A stretch of 47,877 bases of DNA. It comes from a virus. The notes below the pieces were generated by a model, which had not been told where the DNA came from, searched no databases, and saw only the letters and a list, made by a program, of their open reading frames with translations. The stretch lies in IMG/VR virus record IMGVR_UViG_3300049726_000068, positions 1 through 47,877 of that record; one strand, 5' to 3'. The translations under genes and the position numbers were made by a program. Each line of letters begins with the position of its first letter. Position 1 is the first letter of the stretch. Shown here piece by piece: positions 8,242-15,443 of the stretch.

Positions 8242-9609
8242 TTAATTTATTGGTTCGATAACATTTTCATTTGCTGTCGGATTGGGAATCTGAATAACTG
8301 TCATCTCACTTTTTCTTAAATCACACCCAACAATTGGTTCCAATCCTATCATTTTTCGATATTCATTAAGTGTTATGCTGTTTGAATTCCATGCCATATC
8401 CGCCGCTTTTGAGTTAAAATTCATTGCCATTGCTTTTTCTTTGTACCCATCCTGTAGGCAGCTGATATGATCCCATTTTGTGCGAAGTTCAAACCCATAA
8501 TCACGCATCCTTAGTCGTTCGGTGAAATACTGGTCATCATTTTCAACAAGTGGAATAACCGTATTCTGATATAGCCGCCTTTCTGCTTGTACTTGATTTT
8601 CGAAGGTAGCCCCGGCGATATATGTTTTATAAAGTTCTGGTGGTATGCCAAAGCCATTTGAGATAATCATGGCATTGTTTGAAAACTCCTGATAGATTCC
8701 CAATTCCTGAGAATTCATTATTGTTTTGATGTAATCAATATCGGTATAGCTAATCAAATATTGATCTTGATTTTCACCTAACCCATATTTGTTTTTAAAA
8801 GTGTCCTGAATTTCTTTTTTTGCATCAGGGGATAATGGTATAGCCGAACCTTGGGCATCTTTATTATTTGCCTTAATAATCCCTTGCATTCCCCGACTCT
8901 TCAATATCACGTTCATTGCCTCAAAACAAAGCTGAGTATTTGTTATTGCCCACTTAAGATTTTCAAGACGAGAAGAACCAACAATTGAATTACCTATGTT
9001 GGTTATGTTAATATCATTGAAATGGATAATGTTTTTTGGTTCAAATTCCCTTGCCGGGCTTGTACCCAACAAACTATATTTCTCAATTATCCCCTCAATA
9101 TTGATCTGATCGTAAATTCTACCTGTCTGTTTTACCGTCACGTATTCCGAAGGTAAACAAATCATTGTTAATACATTAGTTATGTCAGTTTGAAAATTTT
9201 CAAGTGGATTGTTTAAATAAACATAATTATTACCAAAGATTGAAAACATAAACCTACGTTCAAAATCAAATTCTTTTTTTGATTGAAGTGGGTTAGGACG
9301 TTCGACAAATAACCGGCGGGCATTTTGCACCCCCCTAATTCCTGAAGTCCAGGGTATTTCTTTGCCTTTTAAATCGACTAAGTATTTTCGACCATTTGAG
9401 GAGGCATTTGCGAGAATATCAATACACCCGTAAAGAACAGGGTTTCCAGCAACTGCAAGTCGATATTCTGCTGCATTTGAAAGGGATAACCATGCGGGCT
9501 TATCGACAAGATATTGATAATTATATTGATTGATTTGATTTCGGGTTACTCCGGCCCTTCGTGCAAACCAGTTTGAAAGATTGTAATTAAAATTTTCAAA
9601 CATTCGCAT
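8242..9609 (-). CDS. Portal protein, HK97 family (455 aa)
   Basis: The protein has the features of phage portal proteins: YGCIDILANASSNGRKYLVD near the N-terminus, then RPNPLQSKKEFDFERRFMFSI, then NAMIISNGFGIPPELYK in the clip and stem region. It would form the dodecameric ring through which DNA is packaged. The ATG at 9609 (MRMFENF) is preferred to an upstream TTG. A Bacteroidota-type -7 box lies just upstream at 9625-9632 on the same strand. Confidence 0.9.
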   Translation of the reverse strand: MRMFENFNYNLSNWFARRAGVTRNQINQYNYQYLVDKPAWLSLSNAAEYRLAVAGNPVLYGCIDILANASSNGRKYLVDLKGKEIPWTSGIRGVQNARRLFVERPNPLQSKKEFDFERRFMFSIFGNNYVYLNNPLENFQTDITNVLTMICLPSEYVTVKQTGRIYDQINIEGIIEKYSLLGTSPAREFEPKNIIHFNDINITNIGNSIVGSSRLENLKWAITNTQLCFEAMNVILKSRGMQGIIKANNKDAQGSAIPLSPDAKKEIQDTFKNKYGLGENQDQYLISYTDIDYIKTIMNSQELGIYQEFSNNAMIISNGFGIPPELYKTYIAGATFENQVQAERRLYQNTVIPLVENDDQYFTERLRMRDYGFELRTKWDHISCLQDGYKEKAMAMNFNSKAADMAWNSNSITLNEYRKMIGLEPIVGCDLRKSEMTVIQIPNPTANENVIEPIN

Positions 9610-9624
9610 TATTTTTAGATAACG

Positions 9625-9632
9625 CAAATATA
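9625..9632 (-). promoter_or_regulatory. Possible promoter -7 box before the portal gene
   Basis: The minus strand reads TATATTTG here, matching TAnnTTTG of the Bacteroidota housekeeping sigma factor. TTTG occurs 17 and 21 bases upstream rather than at the preferred 19, so the match is partial. A second TATATTTG lies at 9838-9845 on the same strand with no fitting TTTG. The rest of the 248-base gap to the terminase gene (9610-9857) shows no reading frame or hairpin of note. Confidence 0.4.
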
Positions 9633-9857
9633 AGACTTTTTTTAATTAACAAACAAAAGAATCTTTTATCTTTTAATGTGCTTTATTTTGCTACTGAGCA
9701 AATAAGACTAATCAATTGATTATTTGATTAATGAAAATTATGTGTTTTTATGTAAAATAACATCATTCACCCTGAAAAACGTTGTAGAATTTATTTAAAA
9801 TTCAGATTAGCGAACTCCCCGCCAGTACTTCATTGTGCAAATATATAAATATTTACA

Positions 9858-11120
9858 TTAACTACCCACAAACGTGTTATGATATTTTTCCAAATACGCT
9901 GCCATCATAGCCAACGAGTCGGGTGCATCGTCCTCTTTTGTCGATGTTCTCATTAATTTGCATACTTGATTGATGAATTTTTGAAGTGTTGGCGATGGAT
10001 TTTCAGGAAAGTAGAAGTAATATTTAATGATCGGGGCCATAGCTGTAATCCTGCCCATTTTATTAGTTTTCGCTGGTTGTCCGAAGATATAACGCTTTGG
10101 TAAATCTTCCCTTATTTTACGACTCAACCATGCCCCCGCCCCGTTTGTTTCTATTACCGTTTCAGTGATATTATGCTTTTCAATAAATACTTTTGATTCA
10201 GGGAAGTAAACGTCTAAATTCTCTTTGTTTGAAAATAGTGCATCAAATATATAAACCCGGTTGCCATAAACCCGACCAGCCGGAAAAGAAAAACTATCAG
10301 TACCACTATCCGCCTGATCTAACGCACCAACTGTAAAATATTCAACATTTTCAGGAAAGTCGGTATATCTCTTGAGTGAACTTTTTGGAAAAACCAACCC
10401 GTCAACCTCGGTTATCCAACCACCCATGACTATATTTTCATATTCATCAGGATCGGTTAGTTTCATACGTTCATAATCCGCTAAAATATTGGCAGGCATT
10501 AACGAAAAGTCACAATCAAGATAACTGGAATGGATATACATCACATTGTCAATTATGCAATTATCGCCGCCATCTAACCCTTTTTTTTCAAAAAACTCCT
10601 TAAAAACCCAATGATCCTTATCGGTTGGATTAAGAATAAGTATTGAAAGGTTACGTTTGGAGGTATCTCGAATTGAATAGAATATCTTTTTGAAAGTCTT
10701 GTAGTCTGGGAGTTCCTCCGCTTCGTCATTAATAAAGCAGTTAAAACCTGACAATGATTTAAGGTTTGCCGTTGCTGACTTTTGCCCTGGCTTAATCCCT
10801 TTGAAAGCAATTCGATTATCTTTCGTTTCGATATGGCTTTCAGTATCTTTGACACAATTTTGAAAACCCAATAATTCAATTTTATCGCTGACTTCTGGCT
10901 TTACTGAATCGGTTATCGTTGAGTTCGTAAATCGGGTATAAAGGACATTCCATGAATAGTCAACCATTGCAATTAACGCAAATATTGAAACTGAATAAGA
11001 TTTAAGTGAGTATCTGCCCCCGGTTATAATTACGGTGTCTATTTCGGAATGATGATTTGAATCAAGTAGTTTGAAAAGTGGTTTAAATTTATTGGATAAT
11101 TTAATGGAAGTTTCATTCAT
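9858..11120 (-). CDS. terL: Terminase large subunit, PBSX-like (about 420 aa)
   Basis: This is the DNA-packaging motor with ATPase and nuclease domains. The Walker A-like motif GGRYSLKS lies about 35-40 residues from the start and the Walker B motif is CFINDEAEE. The C-terminal nuclease half shows acidic motifs VGALDQADSGTD, IETNGAG and DDAPDSLAM. The start MNETSIKLSNKFKPLF at 11120 fits the family; an in-frame ATG 21 bases upstream (11141) would add MNLVIPT. Either way the gene overlaps the small-subunit gene. Confidence 0.93.
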   Translation of the reverse strand: MNETSIKLSNKFKPLFKLLDSNHHSEIDTVIITGGRYSLKSYSVSIFALIAMVDYSWNVLYTRFTNSTITDSVKPEVSDKIELLGFQNCVKDTESHIETKDNRIAFKGIKPGQKSATANLKSLSGFNCFINDEAEELPDYKTFKKIFYSIRDTSKRNLSILILNPTDKDHWVFKEFFEKKGLDGGDNCIIDNVMYIHSSYLDCDFSLMPANILADYERMKLTDPDEYENIVMGGWITEVDGLVFPKSSLKRYTDFPENVEYFTVGALDQADSGTDSFSFPAGRVYGNRVYIFDALFSNKENLDVYFPESKVFIEKHNITETVIETNGAGAWLSRKIREDLPKRYIFGQPAKTNKMGRITAMAPIIKYYFYFPENPSPTLQKFINQVCKLMRTSTKEDDAPDSLAMMAAYLEKYHNTFVGS

Positions 11121-11715
11121 TGTTGGGATCACCAAATTCAATTTTTACTTTTATTGGGATTAAGTCTTTCCCATCTTTACCGGTAATTTCCCCTCTAATA
11201 GGAGCGTTATATCCCATCATTTTATTTATCTCAGAAATAGCGGCTATTTTAGGATATAATTTAACCTTAACGTATTTTATTTCAACTTCTTGTTCATCGT
11301 CCCCCTCAGTTCCATAAACCTTAGTCTCAGTTTTATAATCAATACTTTCAATTGCTGATAAAATAGTGGGGTTATTACGTTTTATTTCTTCCCAGTCGGT
11401 TAATTCTATCCAATCATTTCTAAGATGATCAATGTTAGAATAGGCAATTTTAGAAAGCTCTTCAACGTTTCTAAATTTAGAAACCCCGGTAGCTTCTTCT
11501 ATACACTCTTTGATAATTTCAATATAGTCTTTTATATTAGGTTTTGTTAGGTTCTCAGAGGCAATAGAATAGCATGATTCTGTACTATACCCGGCTTCTA
11601 TTGCAGCCCTTCCGCCGTTTCTTAAAACAATATACCGCCAACAAAAAGCGTGTTCTTTTGGCGTTAAAATTGCCTCCAGTTCTTCCCGTGTTCGTTTTAT
11701 TGTTTCTTCAGCCAT
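11113..11715 (-). CDS. terS: Terminase small subunit (200 aa)
   Basis: The N-terminal region (LTPKEHAFCWRYIVLRNGGRAAIEAGYS) is the helix-turn-helix of the Terminase_2/XtmA type that recognises packaging-site DNA: 'lt.ke..F...y....ng..Aa..AGYs'. A helical middle and a C-terminal YPKIAAISEINKMMGYNAP that could contact the large subunit follow. The start ATG overlaps the stop of the gene before by one base, and the gene overlaps the large subunit gene at its end. Confidence 0.88.
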   Translation of the reverse strand: MAEETIKRTREELEAILTPKEHAFCWRYIVLRNGGRAAIEAGYSTESCYSIASENLTKPNIKDYIEIIKECIEEATGVSKFRNVEELSKIAYSNIDHLRNDWIELTDWEEIKRNNPTILSAIESIDYKTETKVYGTEGDDEQEVEIKYVKVKLYPKIAAISEINKMMGYNAPIRGEITGKDGKDLIPIKVKIEFGDPNNE

Positions 11716-11969
11716 TATTCTTTTATTTTTGCTGCAATTGGTGATTTTGTGAATGTTCGGCTGTGACTGTTCGGCTGTGACTTATTGCTTGTTGCTCCCA
11801 AAACGAATTTAATTGCGTTCATATCCGGTTTTTCAATGAATCCGATTAAATTTCCACCTTCATCCTTAATAGGTATTCCCTTAACAAGTAAACGAAGCGA
11901 TTGTAAAGCTTCGTTTCTGTCTTCGTCGTTCAAAGACTCATTTAAATTCTTGTTTAATAAATCGCTCAT
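11715..11969 (-). CDS. Hypothetical protein upstream of terminase (84 aa)
   Basis: The ATG at 11969 (MSDLLNKNLNESLNDEDR) gives 84 residues. The chain has a short VKGIPIKDEGGNLIGFIEK hairpin and a Ser/Lys-rich tail (SNKSQPNSHSRTFTKS). It overlaps the preceding PLD-like gene by 32 bases and touches the terminase small-subunit start, so it belongs to the packaging operon. The sequence is not recognised. Confidence 0.6.
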   Translation of the reverse strand: MSDLLNKNLNESLNDEDRNEALQSLRLLVKGIPIKDEGGNLIGFIEKPDMNAIKFVLGATSNKSQPNSHSRTFTKSPIAAKIKE

Positions 11970-12537
11970 AAAATTCAAATATTTCTTTTTCTTTACTTAT
12001 CATAATATTCTCTATTCGAGGGTTATTAGATAAATTCATTGATCCCACAAAGGTATAATAATTTTCAGTTGTTTTTATCAAAATTGCTTTTGAGTGATTT
12101 TCGGTAAATTTGAAATTCACATTTTTTAAAAGAAGATTGGCTCCGCTCTCAAATACCCATTTGTATGAATAGGTTTTATCCAATAAAAGATATACAGGTA
12201 CTTTTTCACCCAATTCCTGAAATACTTGAAGTCCTCGGTCTGTTATGGCCCACGTTGAGCAGACGACTTCCTGAATAGTTTCTTTTTTGTTGATAGCGTA
12301 AATTATAGAAGGCGAATCGAAAGCGTTCGACATTAAATGAATCTGTTCGTTTTCTTTGAGCAGCTCAATCAACTCGACTATATACTTCATATCGTTTGTG
12401 GCCCGCAAGATATATCCAGGCCTTTTTTTGAGTAAGTTGTATTCAAATTTTTGACGTTTTGAAATAAGACGGGAAAGATAAGATTTTTTCTTTTCTGCTA
12501 TCTTGACTTTTGCGGCTGAAAATAGATCGTTTTCCAT
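11938..12537 (-). CDS. Phospholipase D-like protein with one HKD-type motif (199 aa)
   Basis: The C-terminal part contains NHSKAILIKTTENYYTFVGSMNLSNN, which matches the PLD superfamily pattern HxK followed by GSxNxS. Only one such motif is present, as in the small PLD-like nucleases and in some degraded members that act as dimers. The N-terminal 100 residues (AYS to KKRPGYILRATNDM) include a basic helix that may bind DNA. It sits in the packaging operon. A role as nuclease or host-takeover factor is possible; no catalytic Asp is obvious after the Lys. Confidence 0.6.
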   Translation of the reverse strand: MENDLFSAAKVKIAEKKKSYLSRLISKRQKFEYNLLKKRPGYILRATNDMKYIVELIELLKENEQIHLMSNAFDSPSIIYAINKKETIQEVVCSTWAITDRGLQVFQELGEKVPVYLLLDKTYSYKWVFESGANLLLKNVNFKFTENHSKAILIKTTENYYTFVGSMNLSNNPRIENIMISKEKEIFEFYERFIKQEFK

Positions 12538-12704
12538 TACATTTCGATTGTAAATCCGTCACTTACACTTATTCCGTTGCTCCAAATCAAGGCAATTTCG
12601 CCATTATTGTTTTTAAAAGTGGAAAAAGCTTCATTTCCTGAAACGAATGAAAAACCTGCATTTAAAACTATTTCAGAGGCTTGATTAAAAGTAGTTGCTG
12701 TCAT
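12537..12704 (-). CDS. Small protein, 55 aa
   Basis: A complete frame runs from ATG 12704-12702 to TAA 12539-12537 and overlaps the start of the PLD-like gene by one base (TAATG), which points to coupled translation. The product begins MTATTFNQASEIVLNAGFSF and ends ISVSDGFTIEM. No family is recognised. It is the first gene after the minus-strand attC-like site at 12734-12870. Confidence 0.55.
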   Translation of the reverse strand: MTATTFNQASEIVLNAGFSFVSGNEAFSTFKNNNGEIALIWSNGISVSDGFTIEM

Positions 12705-12733
12705 AATTGTATGTATTTAATTGATTAATAAAA

Positions 12734-12870
12734 GCCTAAAAATAACTTCGTATTACGGTCAAGTCTGGCAGAGTTGCGCCGCCATCATTTTAGCCCGTAT
12801 AATCTGTATTTCGGACAGACAGGAATATACTTAGCATCCAGCCCTGCCGCAATACTAGATCGTTAACGCC
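12734..12870 (-). other. Solitary attC-like integron site on the minus strand
   Basis: Read on the minus strand the site starts with the R'' box GGCGTTAAC (12862-12870), then spacer and L'' arm GTATTGCGGCAGGGCTGG, a loop, the L' arm CTGCCAGACTTGACCGTAATAC and the R' box GTTATTTTTAGGC (12734-12746). GTATTGCGG pairs with the GTATTACGGT side with one mismatch. The R'' flank AACGATCTAG and the arm CAGGGCTGG are shared with attC6 in the plus-strand array, so it belongs to the same family. The TAG stop of the 60-aa gene touches R''. Confidence 0.7.
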
Positions 12871-13052
12871 TATTTAACTGGCAGACCGAGAATCCAGTCA
12901 GCCACAAGATTAATAAGCGTTTCAATTTTTTCTTTGTGGACATCTGACACGCGATCCCTGGTAATTGACGAACGATCACTTGCAAGTGTCCGGCTGATTT
13001 CAGCGAAATTAAGGAAAGCTTTCGCTTTCCTTTTTGCTTCTTCTCTTTCCAT
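12870..13052 (-). CDS. Small protein, 60 aa
   Basis: A basic, helical protein beginning MEREEAKRKAKAFLNFAEISRT and ending ILGLPVK. Its TAG stop overlaps the R'' box of the solitary attC-like site by one base, as the stops of several array cassettes do. The start overlaps the stop of the 65-aa gene by one base, so the two form an operon and probably the content of one cassette-like unit. Function unknown. Confidence 0.55.
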   Translation of the reverse strand: MEREEAKRKAKAFLNFAEISRTLASDRSSITRDRVSDVHKEKIETLINLVADWILGLPVK

Positions 13053-13249
13053 TATGAATTGAGGTTATCATTCATAAACATTTCCAGTTCATCGGCTATT
13101 GAATCAGCCGTTTCACCTTCTTTTACTTTGCCTGAATCACCTTCAAAACCTAAGTTTCTTGTATCACTTGATACTTTGGCTGTGTATTCGCCATTATCAA
13201 CTACTACTGTTAATGTTGTGTTGTCGGTTAATGTTCTTGAAGTTCTCAT
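13052..13249 (-). CDS. Small acidic protein, 65 aa
   Basis: The first gene of the leftward late transcription unit. The 65 residues start MRTSRTLTDNTTLTVVVDNGEYTA, predicted as two or three beta strands, and end with an acidic helix (ADELEMFMNDNLNS). It faces the plus-strand early genes across a 279-base divergent control region with repeated TACAA/TTGTA dyads. Its place there would suit a regulator, but there is no DNA-binding motif that I can see. Not recognised. Confidence 0.55.
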   Translation of the reverse strand: MRTSRTLTDNTTLTVVVDNGEYTAKVSSDTRNLGFEGDSGKVKEGETADSIADELEMFMNDNLNS

Positions 13250-13299
13250 TTTGTTTGTTTTTAGTGAAACAGCTTCGTTGTTGTTTCATGATGTAAATA

Positions 13300-13358
13300 T
13301 ACAACAAATATTGTATTACTTCCAAATGTTTTGACACTTATTTACAACAATCGTTGTA
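13300..13358. promoter_or_regulatory. Paired operator-like dyads TACAA-N6-TTGTA in the divergent control region
   Basis: Two dyads with the same format lie at 13300-13315 (spacer CAAATA) and 13343-13358 (spacer CAATCG), 43 bp apart centre to centre, about four helical turns. A third, compact dyad TACAAGTTTGTA lies at 13465-13476. They sit between the leftward late genes and the rightward early genes and look like binding sites for one dimeric regulator. A minus-strand TATATTTA just beside the first dyad may be part of the late promoter. Confidence 0.5.
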
Positions 13359-13414
13359 ATTTATTATCATTCTTAATAACAAAGCCCAGCAGTTAACAAC
13401 AAATACATGTCAAC

Positions 13415-13522
13415 TTAACCACCATTTCCAGAATGAATAAGGATTGAAACGCCCGCTTAGTTCCTACAAGTTTGTAATTAAGGTACCGCCTTCACTCCTT
13501 CGGGTTTGGTTTTGGTGGTGAA
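13415..13522 (+). ncRNA. Possible structured leader RNA before the first early gene
   Basis: The bases 13415-13429 can pair with 13508-13522 (core ACCACCA with TGGTGGT), and inside this 13439-13448 (AAGGATTGAA) can pair with 13491-13500 (TTCACTCCTT) with one mismatch. The nested long stems end 6 bases before the first possible ATG at 13529. This could be a cis-acting leader or a folded DNA site. It does not match a riboswitch class that I know. Confidence 0.35.
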
Positions 13523-13528
13523 AAATAG

Positions 13529-13894
13529 ATGATTATGAGTAAAGTATCAAAAAAGGGAATTATCTTATTGGATAGTGAAGAAATTAGAGCATTAGCCGCA
13601 ATGGGCGCAATGGCTTTAGGTTGTAATAAAATATCAATTGCATTATTGCATAATAAATTCAAAATTATCATGGATTACTCAAAAATAACTAACATCGCCT
13701 TCGATGGCATAGACCATTCAGATTTCCCTGAGTTTTGCGACGCTTATATTGTGAGTGCTGAAATCGAAGGGGAACAGTTGAATTCTGATCAAATTGATGA
13801 ACTCAATGAAGATCGTGAATTCGTTTATGAAAAAAAAATGTGTTATTTATATTACCTGACAAAAGTCATCTTTTTAGTCATTTTGAAGCATTAG
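13529..13894 (+). CDS. Hypothetical early protein (121 aa)
   Basis: First rightward gene. It begins MIMSKVSKKGIILLDSEEIRAL; a second ATG lies 6 bases downstream. The N-terminal half contains a small-residue helix (AAMGAMALGCNKI), the middle is acidic (EGEQLNSDQIDELNEDRE), and the last 25 residues are hydrophobic (MCYLYYLTKVIFLVIL), possibly a membrane anchor. The position opposite the late genes suggests an immediate-early or control gene, but no known motif supports that. Confidence 0.6.
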   Translation: MIMSKVSKKGIILLDSEEIRALAAMGAMALGCNKISIALLHNKFKIIMDYSKITNIAFDGIDHSDFPEFCDAYIVSAEIEGEQLNSDQIDELNEDREFVYEKKMCYLYYLTKVIFLVILKH

Positions 13895-13927
13895 TTTTGT
13901 CATAGTTTATTGATTGATTGAAAATAT

Positions 13928-13991
13928 TTACCCCGGTTTTTTCAAATAAAAAGATTAATGGATTGACCTTCATTTTCTTTTGCCGGGGTAA
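13928..13991. repeat. Inverted repeat TTACCCCGG / CCGGGGTAA
   Basis: A perfect 9-bp inverted repeat (13928-13936 and 13983-13991) encloses 46 AT-rich bases. It follows the 121-aa gene and could form a long hairpin. A second inverted pair, GATCGAG / CTCGATC, follows at 13995-14001 and 14039-14045. The gap holds no convincing gene. Confidence 0.5.
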
Positions 13992-14073
13992 TTTGATCGA
14001 GTGTCGAATATAATAGGCGCATGATGTTCGAGTCCTCGCTCGATCACGATTTACGAATAATTTTGAAAAACAA

Positions 14074-14112
14074 AGCTCCCTGGTTCTAGTTAACCAGACT
14101 ATCCGGGGAGCT
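14074..14112 (+). terminator. Nested hairpin before the 70-aa gene
   Basis: AGCTCCC (14074-14080) pairs perfectly with GGGAGCT (14106-14112). Inside it TGGTT (14081-14085) pairs with AACCA (14092-14096). The sequence AATTTTAAC follows and the next ATG is at 14132. It may be a weak terminator or an attenuator between the 121-aa gene and the next transcription unit. Confidence 0.45.
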
Positions 14113-14131
14113 AATTTTAACAAAAAAACTT

Positions 14132-14344
14132 ATGAAAGAGAAAACAGAAAAAGCAATCAATGAGGTAATATTAGTTGAGGAACTGGATATTGCTAAAAGA
14201 ATAGCGGCGGGCAAAACCTTTGTCTTTCGTGAAAAGGCAACGGCTAAGCAGTTTGCCGATCTTTTAAAAACCTATTATTACCCGACCAATGAGGTTGACG
14301 GGAAAGGAAAAGTAATCGGAACTGTTTATTGTGTTCCCAAATAA
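14132..14344 (+). CDS. Hypothetical small early protein (70 aa)
   Basis: A 70-residue protein (MKEKTEKAINEVILVEELD) with the segment KTFVFREKATAKQFADLLKTYY and a C-terminal strand VIGTVYCVPK. It begins 20 bases after the nested hairpin. Small proteins of this type, with no known fold, are common at the start of phage early regions. Not recognised. Confidence 0.6.
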   Translation: MKEKTEKAINEVILVEELDIAKRIAAGKTFVFREKATAKQFADLLKTYYYPTNEVDGKGKVIGTVYCVPK

Positions 14345-14367
14345 CAACTTAAACTTAAACTTATTCA

Positions 14368-14886
14368 ATGAAAACAAAAATCAACAATAAATTAATCAGG
14401 TCATTTAATCCTTGTTATGACCCTTCAGAGGTCGGTATCCCTGATAATGAATCGCTAAAAATCAAAGATTGGGTAATAAAATATCGTGATCAAGTTAATA
14501 ATAAAGAAGATATTATTTGGCTTGTTTGCCGTCCTGAATTTATGACTGATCGTGATTGTCGATTGTTTGCCGTTTGGTGCGCACGGGAAGCCTTGAAATT
14601 AGTTAAGAATCCTGATCATAGAAGCATTGATGCTTGTAATGCGGCTGAAAGGTTTGCAAACGGGGAAGCAACACAAGAGGAGTTGGCTGCTGCTTGGGCT
14701 GATGCTTGGGCTGCTAGGGCTGATGCTTGGGCTGCTAGGGCTGCTGCTTGGGCTGCTAGTGATGCTGCTAGTGATGCTGCTTGGGCTGCTAGGGCTGCTG
14801 CTTGGGCTGCTAGTGATGCTGCTAGTGATGCTGCTAGTGATGCTGCTTGGGCTGCTCAAATAGATCAATTGTTAACCTATTTTTAA
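14368..14886 (+). CDS. Early protein with Ala-Trp-Ser-Asp repeat tail (172 aa)
   Basis: The N-terminal 100 residues are ordinary (IIWLVCRPEFMTDRDCRLFAVWCAREAL) and contain a Cys/Trp-rich helix. From about residue 105 the chain becomes an alanine-rich tetrapeptide repeat made of units such as AASD, AAWA and AWAA, encoded by an imperfect 12-base direct repeat (about 14686-14856). Proteins with such Ala/Trp repeat helices occur in many phages with unknown role. The repeat may expand or contract by slippage. Confidence 0.65.
   Translation: MKTKINNKLIRSFNPCYDPSEVGIPDNESLKIKDWVIKYRDQVNNKEDIIWLVCRPEFMTDRDCRLFAVWCAREALKLVKNPDHRSIDACNAAERFANGEATQEELAAAWADAWAARADAWAARAAAWAASDAASDAAWAARAAAWAASDAASDAASDAAWAAQIDQLLTYF
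14686..14856 (+). repeat. In-frame GCT-rich 12-base repeat
   Basis: Units such as GCTGCTAGTGAT and GCTGCTTGGGCT follow each other for about 170 bases, all in one frame, and encode the Ala-rich tail of the 172-aa protein. It is much more GC-rich than its surroundings. Confidence 0.85.
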
Positions 14887-14957
14887 AACCCTGACATTTG
14901 TCATATTTTTAGTCATTCCTTTAGGCTAACTTCGTCTTAACTTTTAAACTTAAAATC

Positions 14958-15323
14958 ATGAAAGAAATAGATTTACACCCGGTTTTTAGTGGTATTATTG
15001 AAGATGTTTTCGGAACGATGGCAGAGATAACCAGACCAATCCTGGAGCCAACTACACCAATGAAATTGAGCCTTGAGACTGCCATTAAAACGATGTACAG
15101 GGAAGATGACGATAGCCCATTTATCCATCAGGAAATCCATTTTGAAAACGACAATATTTACGACACCATCCAGGACGTTTATTGTTGGATTTCGACAAAA
15201 TACGATATTTCTGAATATAAAATTTCAGATATTATCTGCAAGAACATAAATCAGGATATAATCGCTTTTGACTCTGAAAAAGTAAAGCATTTCATTGAAA
15301 TCGCATTAATCAATAAAATATGA
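14958..15323 (+). CDS. Hypothetical early protein (121 aa)
   Basis: An acidic protein beginning MKEIDLHPVFSGIIEDVFGTM. It holds a KTMYREDDDSPFIHQEIHFENDN core and a YDISEYKISDIICKNINQDI segment. Its stop overlaps the ATG of a 38-aa frame (ATGA), and it precedes the recombination genes. Not recognised. Confidence 0.6.
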   Translation: MKEIDLHPVFSGIIEDVFGTMAEITRPILEPTTPMKLSLETAIKTMYREDDDSPFIHQEIHFENDNIYDTIQDVYCWISTKYDISEYKISDIICKNINQDIIAFDSEKVKHFIEIALINKI

Positions 15324-15436
15324 AAACGATGTTATTCTTTGTCAAGGAACAATTAACCGGGCATGAGTGCCGTGAATACTTTACGGTTCTATTCCCTGAA
15401 TTTGGAATCAAGAATTTTACAATCTATTTAAATTGA
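15320..15436 (+). CDS. Small protein, 38 aa
   Basis: The frame starts with the ATGA overlap at the end of the 121-aa gene and stops 7 bases before the next gene, so it fits the operon exactly. The product starts MKTMLFFVKEQLTGHECREY and ends FGIKNFTIYLN. It is a candidate small gene with no known family. Confidence 0.5.
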   Translation: MKTMLFFVKEQLTGHECREYFTVLFPEFGIKNFTIYLN

Positions 15437-15443
15437 AAATATT

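Noticed and set aside
13995-14046. A tRNA-like segment with a 7-bp acceptor-like pair and a TTCGAGT loop
   Set aside because: Only 52 bases long with no room for both D and anticodon arms, and the T stem has a mismatch. Kept as an inverted repeat only.
13878-14123. An 81-codon minus-strand frame over the inverted repeat cluster
   Set aside because: It overlaps the end of a plus-strand gene and runs through two hairpins, and the product shows no domain-like pattern.
14599-14868. Ser-Pro-rich minus-strand frame and Leu-Gly-rich plus-strand frame over the Ala repeat
   Set aside because: Both are alternative-frame readings of the 12-base repeat; the Ala/Trp frame is the one with a proper N-terminal domain.
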